Of a stretch of 64,000 bases of DNA, positions 60,309 to 64,000 are shown piece after piece. The DNA is from Geothrix sp. PMB-07 (GTDB lineage: Bacteria > Acidobacteriota > Holophagae > Holophagales > Holophagaceae), in NCBI RefSeq assembly GCF_030758935.1, contig NZ_CP132333.1, forward strand, positions 4,092,992 through 4,156,991, given 5' to 3'. Each line of letters opens with the position of its first letter. Position 1 is the stretch's first letter. The position numbers and the translations under genes were made by a program. The notes under the pieces are model-generated. The model had not been told where the DNA came from, ran no database searches, and saw nothing but the letters and a program-made list of their open reading frames with translations.

Positions 60309-60335
60309 ATCGGTAAATCGTTACCGATCGGTCAA
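60309..60335 (-). promoter_or_regulatory. Candidate operator and -35 box of the 4-hydroxybutyrate operon
   Basis: ATCGGTAA-ATCG-TTACCGAT (60309-60328), a perfect 8-bp inverted repeat about 130 bases before abfD. On the minus strand TTGACC (60335-60330) lies directly upstream, a good -35 box, so a dimeric repressor bound here would cover the promoter. No regulator gene lies next to the operon. Confidence 0.5.
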
Positions 60336-60952
60336 GTAAAGATCCATCCACCGGTGCCCGTCAATGGCCTTCCGCGCCCGGGATTGAACACCACGTCTTC
60401 CGAATAGCCGTATTTTTACCATTAAAACAAAGCACCACAGCCACTTTTAAGCATTCGTATCAATTCCGCAAGTTGATTTTGAGGCGAATGGGGTTGTGTC
60501 GTAGATCACCATAGATTACCGTTACATCATCATTTTTTGACCCCAGTGTTTCCGCGTCTCGAGCTGAGGAATCTCCGTTCCCGGTACAGACGCCGGGGTC
60601 GTCTGCGCTTTCCCTTTGGATGCGCCCCTCCCCCGCATACAGGCGTGGTGGCTGAATCTGCGAAGACCACCCTGGTTTCCATTTCAATGGGGAGGATCTG
60701 AAACCCTCCCCCTTGAACGTCTCCTCCGCGCGTGAACGGGCGGGGTTCTTCAAGGCCAGGAGCTGGTGGTGCCCAGCCCTGCGCCGATGCAGCCGAGACG
60801 CGACGCTCCGCCGAAGCCCAGCCAATGCCACCTCGCGCCTCCACACGGGAAGCGGGCCGAGCCTCTGCTCGGCCCGCTCGGACCCACCGGGAGGGCGATG
60901 CCGTTCAAGGCGTTGAACAGGAAGGAGGGATGAACCCGTGAAGCCCACCGCC
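60336..60952. other. Intergenic region upstream of the abfD promoter
   Basis: About 600 bases between the operon promoter and the end of the M28 peptidase gene. The part from 60400 to 60540 is markedly A/T-richer than its surroundings and contains GGTAA/TTACC motifs like the operator (e.g. ATTACCGTTAC near 60516). An 11-bp perfect hairpin AGCGGGCCGAG-N6-CTCGGCCCGCT lies at 60851-60878. No coding sequence with an RBS and domain was found on either strand. Confidence 0.5.
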
Positions 60953-62332
60953 TCAGGAAGGATCGCGGGGTACATGCGGAAGGCGCGGCCCGTTCAGGAG
61001 GCCCCAGGCCAGGATGGCCATCACCTGGGTGGCCTGTTCGAGATCCTCTCCGCTCACGCGGTCCACTTCATCGATCCGGGTGTGCTGCACATGGGTGTCG
61101 TATTCGCGGGATTCCTGCCGCGGCGCGAAGGCTGGAATGCCCGCCCGCCGGAAGGTGTCATGGTCGCTGCCCCTCGGGCGGGCATAGACCACATCCTGGG
61201 CCCCAAGCGCTTCCGCCGGCTTCAGCGCCGCCTGCAGTGCCTCGGCCCAGGCATCCACTTCGCCATCGGCCATCGCCGAGATGCGACCGCTCCCGGAATC
61301 CATCACAAGCACGGCCTGGATCTTCTCCGTCTCCTCTGCGTGGGCCGCGAGGTAGGCTCGACTGCCCAGCAGACCCTGTTCCTCACCTGAGAACAGCACC
61401 ACCCGCAGCGTGCGGCGCAGGGGCAGACCGGAAGCCTTCATGGCCCGCAGCACCTCGAGAAAGGCCACCACACCGGCGCCGTTGTCGGCGGCACCCGTGG
61501 CCAGATCCCAACTGTCCAGGTGCGCACCCAGGATCACCACCTCTTCGGGATGTTCCGTGCCGCGCAGTTCTCCGACGACATTGTGGGCCTGCACCGGTTC
61601 CATCCCGAAGCCGCCGCCCAGAAAGGCCTCTATCTCCGGCTTGGCGCCGCGGGCCAGCAGGCGCTTGAGGAGCCGCGCCTGGCCTTCGGCGATGAAGGCC
61701 GCGGCAGACGAGTACGGCAGATCGGGGCCTCCCGCCATGTCCAGCAGGCCTGACTCCTTTTCCGAGGGCACCAGCACCAGGGCTGTCCGCGCGGCACGCC
61801 AGGCGCGGCGAAGCCTGGCCCGGTAGGCCTTCATATCCTTCCGCTCCGTCTCCGTGGCTCTGGGGCGGACATCGACCAGTACCACCTTGCCCGCCAATGC
61901 CGGCGCCTGCGCCTCCAGCGTCGCCACCGTGGGGGCTTCCATCCGCACCACTGTGCCCCGCACCACACCCCTGGTGCCCTCGGTCCATCCCCACTGGGCG
62001 ATGTCCAGGGGCCGGTCCAACTTCTGTGCGCCCAAGCGGCTCAGCCGCGCCCAGGCCTTCCCCCGGTGCCACGGCCTGCCCAGCACGTAGGCTTCCGCGT
62101 GGACGTTCTCGGCGCCGGACGCACGCAGGGTGTCCATGGCCCAGGCCTCGGCCCTCTCCAGGTTGGCCGAACCGGTCAAACGGGGGCCGATCCCATCACA
62201 GAGGGCCTCGAGGTTTGGCATGAGGCGGGAATTCGTTTTGATTTCCCGCACCAGCAGATCCGGCGGGGCTCCCTGCGCTCCAAGTCCCAAGGCCAGGAGG
62301 CCCGCCAGCAAGAAACCCGCGGGGCGCCTCAT
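60953..62332 (-). CDS. M28-family zinc aminopeptidase, secreted
   Basis: 459 residues from ATG 62332. Signal peptide (about 1-20, LLALGLGAQG). A PA-like insert (about 130-260) is followed by the di-zinc peptidase: HLDSWDLATGAADNGAG (His and Asp ligands), FSGEEQGLLGS (catalytic Glu and ligand Glu), a later Asp in VMDSGSGR and RGSDHDTFRRAGIPAF (final His). Cleaves N-terminal amino acids or dipeptides outside the cytoplasm. Start overlaps the stop of the upstream small gene (ATGA). Confidence 0.9.
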   Translation of the reverse strand: MRRPAGFLLAGLLALGLGAQGAPPDLLVREIKTNSRLMPNLEALCDGIGPRLTGSANLERAEAWAMDTLRASGAENVHAEAYVLGRPWHRGKAWARLSRLGAQKLDRPLDIAQWGWTEGTRGVVRGTVVRMEAPTVATLEAQAPALAGKVVLVDVRPRATETERKDMKAYRARLRRAWRAARTALVLVPSEKESGLLDMAGGPDLPYSSAAAFIAEGQARLLKRLLARGAKPEIEAFLGGGFGMEPVQAHNVVGELRGTEHPEEVVILGAHLDSWDLATGAADNGAGVVAFLEVLRAMKASGLPLRRTLRVVLFSGEEQGLLGSRAYLAAHAEETEKIQAVLVMDSGSGRISAMADGEVDAWAEALQAALKPAEALGAQDVVYARPRGSDHDTFRRAGIPAFAPRQESREYDTHVQHTRIDEVDRVSGEDLEQATQVMAILAWGLLNGPRLPHVPRDPS

Positions 62333-62844
62333 CGGGACTTCGGATAGAGGCCCGCCACAAACGCGGGGAAGGTTCCGGCTTTCAGCTGCGCCAGGGCCTC
62401 GTCGAAAGCCGCCGAGCGGTTCTCGGGTTTCTTGTCCCGCAGGGCCTCGTAGGCGCGCACCACGCCCTCTAGGGCGGCCTGGTGCACGGCCACACCGCGG
62501 TCCGGCGCCTTGCGGGCATCCTGCAGCCCGTGGGCCAGCATGTGGGCCACGCCGCTCAGCATGTACTTCGGGATTGCGACTCGGCGCAGATCCCCCTTGG
62601 CCTCCTTCTCCATCCAGCGCGCGGGCGCCTCGGGGCCGAAGGTCACATCCGGCACGTCGTCCAGCCACTTGGTGAACCAGCGCCCCTCGGGTGTGAGCAG
62701 CTTGAGGGGATCCTGGTCGGTCTCGGCAGCGAGGCGCTGGACCCGCGCCCGCTCCTCGGGCGTGGAGGGGCCACGCTCGGCGCGGAGGGGAACGATGGCG
62801 AGGCAGACAAGTGCCGCGGGAACGATGCAGGTGGGCGAGGTCAT
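62329..62844 (-). CDS. Small secreted protein of unknown function, coupled to M28 peptidase
   Basis: 171 residues from ATG 62844 (AAGGAG upstream), signal peptide about 1-22 (CIVPAALVCLAIVPLRA). The remainder is helical and charged (ERARVQRLAAETDQDPLKLLTPEGRWFTKWLDDVPDV) with no cysteine pairs or recognisable domain. The 4-base overlap with the peptidase gene argues for joint function, perhaps as a chaperone, propeptide-like partner or substrate-related protein; nothing in the sequence decides. Confidence 0.7.
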   Translation of the reverse strand: MTSPTCIVPAALVCLAIVPLRAERGPSTPEERARVQRLAAETDQDPLKLLTPEGRWFTKWLDDVPDVTFGPEAPARWMEKEAKGDLRRVAIPKYMLSGVAHMLAHGLQDARKAPDRGVAVHQAALEGVVRAYEALRDKKPENRSAAFDEALAQLKAGTFPAFVAGLYPKSR

Positions 62845-63037
62845 GGTGACTCCTTGAGGCAGGGCAGAGCCGACCGCGTCGACAGCGGCGGGCAGTGAAT
62901 GGGAAGAGGGCATCCCCGGATGGTGCGGGGTCCTTGGGGCCGCGTCCTGCACGTCAGGAACTCGGATCACCCATGGAAGAAAGGACGCAGGCGTCCTATG
63001 AAGGTTCGCTGATTCTTTGCCGAAACGGGCGGGGGGC

Positions 63038-63571
<534 letters not shown>

Positions 63572-63588
63572 AAGGGGACAGTGTATCG

Positions 63589-64000
63589 CTACTTGGCGCC
63601 GATGGCGACGCTGCGGAGGTTGAGGCCGGCGCGCTGGAGGTCGAAGATCTTGGCGGCCAGGCCCACGAGGAGCTGGGTTTCCATCTCTTCACGGCCGCGC
63701 TTGGTGGCGCCCGCGGGGGGGATGGCGGTGATGTCGGCGGCGGTGCGGGTCTTGGACCAGTTCAGGTCCATGGCAAAGGAGACCTTCTTGTCCTGGCTGG
63801 CCAGTTCGCCGGCCACGTTCGACATGCGCCCCTCGCTGCCGTAGCCCACCCGCAGCCAGCCCGGGCCCTCGAAGCCGCGGCTGCTGTTGTTGATGTTCAC
63901 GGACTGCAGGCGGTTGTTGGCGGCATAGCTGAAATCCATGCGGGTGTGGACACCCTGCTCGTCGTTGCGGAAATCCAGGCGGATGGGCTGCTTGCTGGTC
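63589..64000 (-). CDS. Unknown protein (partial, N-terminus beyond the window)
   Basis: The C-terminal 136 residues are visible, ending in [14 protein letters not shown]. The visible part is rich in alternating polar/hydrophobic strands ([32 protein letters not shown]) and lacks cysteines, so it could be a beta-sheet-rich or lipoprotein-type domain. No named family recognised. Strand, codon use and its spacing of 17 bases before tRNA-Pro suggest possible co-transcription with the tRNA. Confidence 0.6.
   Translation of the reverse strand, partial: TSKQPIRLDFRNDEQGVHTRMDFSYAANNRLQSVNINNSSRGFEGPGWLRVGYGSEGRMSNVAGELASQDKKVSFAMDLNWSKTRTAADITAIPPAGATKRGREEMETQLLVGLAAKIFDLQRAGLNLRSVAIGAK

Noticed and set aside
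60640-60950. Glycine or other known riboswitch upstream of abfD
   Set aside because: Hairpins are present but no recognisable conserved aptamer core.
60460-60975. 171-residue minus-strand frame upstream of abfD
   Set aside because: Overlaps the end of the M28 gene, contains hairpins, no RBS or homology.

Overview
The window is GC-rich DNA with strongly G/C-ending codons, tightly packed operons (many 4-base ATGA/GTGA stop-start overlaps) and clear AGGAG-type ribosome binding sites. It encodes TonB-dependent receptors with N-terminal carboxypeptidase-regulatory domains, outer-membrane barrels, HtrA-type protease and RND efflux, so the cell is Gram-negative. Together with a menaquinone-type ETF oxidoreductase and a 4-hydroxybutyrate/crotonyl-CoA branch, this fits an Acidobacteriota (Holophagae, Geothrix-like) chromosome. 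That placement is an inference from gene content; no rRNA or marker tree is available here.

Layout. 1-3.3 kb: metallophosphoesterase (cut by the edge) behind a TonB receptor. 3.6-10.9 kb: minus-strand cluster of a receiver/coiled-coil protein, CorC-type CBS membrane protein, MurU-like and AmgK-like cell-wall recycling enzymes, a CocE-type hydrolase and an ACT protein. 11.0-12.5 kb: DegP-type protease. 12.57 kb: tRNA-His. 12.8-19.0 kb: ArsR-controlled RND efflux system. 19.0-27.4 kb: galactose operon (galM-like, Na+/sugar symporter, small membrane protein, galK, galT, GH36 alpha-galactosidase, galE). 27.5-34.2 kb: GH63-like glycosidase, then a divergent barrel / TonB receptor / barrel trio. 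34.2-42.3 kb: GntR regulator, SDR dehydrogenase, a divergent GcvPA/GcvPB pair, GH42 beta-galactosidase and a XylR-like activator. 42.3-44.4 kb: AraC regulator opposite AhpD-like and PNPOx-like genes. 44.5-48.1 kb: nucleobase uptake operon (UraA, PbuG/AzgA-type permease, Tsx-like channel). 48.16 kb: tRNA-Arg. 49-60.2 kb: succinyl-CoA/4-hydroxybutyrate/crotonyl-CoA/butyryl-CoA operon with EtfAB and a membrane Fe-S oxidoreductase. 61-62.8 kb: M28 peptidase with a small secreted partner. 63.0-63.6 kb: tRNA-Pro followed by three tandem 158-bp repeats; then a cut-off gene.

The most unusual signal is non-coding. All three tRNA genes (His, Arg, Pro) are followed by the same kind of element: an inverted copy of that tRNA's own T-arm, then a short conserved segment (GTGGG...GGAG), an 8-bp hairpin with a 3-base loop whose stem sequence differs at each locus but always pairs, a second conserved segment (GGAGC.A.ACCGG), a second hairpin, and at Arg and Pro a direct copy of the T-loop. 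At tRNA-Pro the element is repeated three times with an exact 158-bp period, each unit boundary falling in the T-loop of the tRNA 3' end. This looks like a family of small tRNA-targeted structured elements and deserves the closest look.
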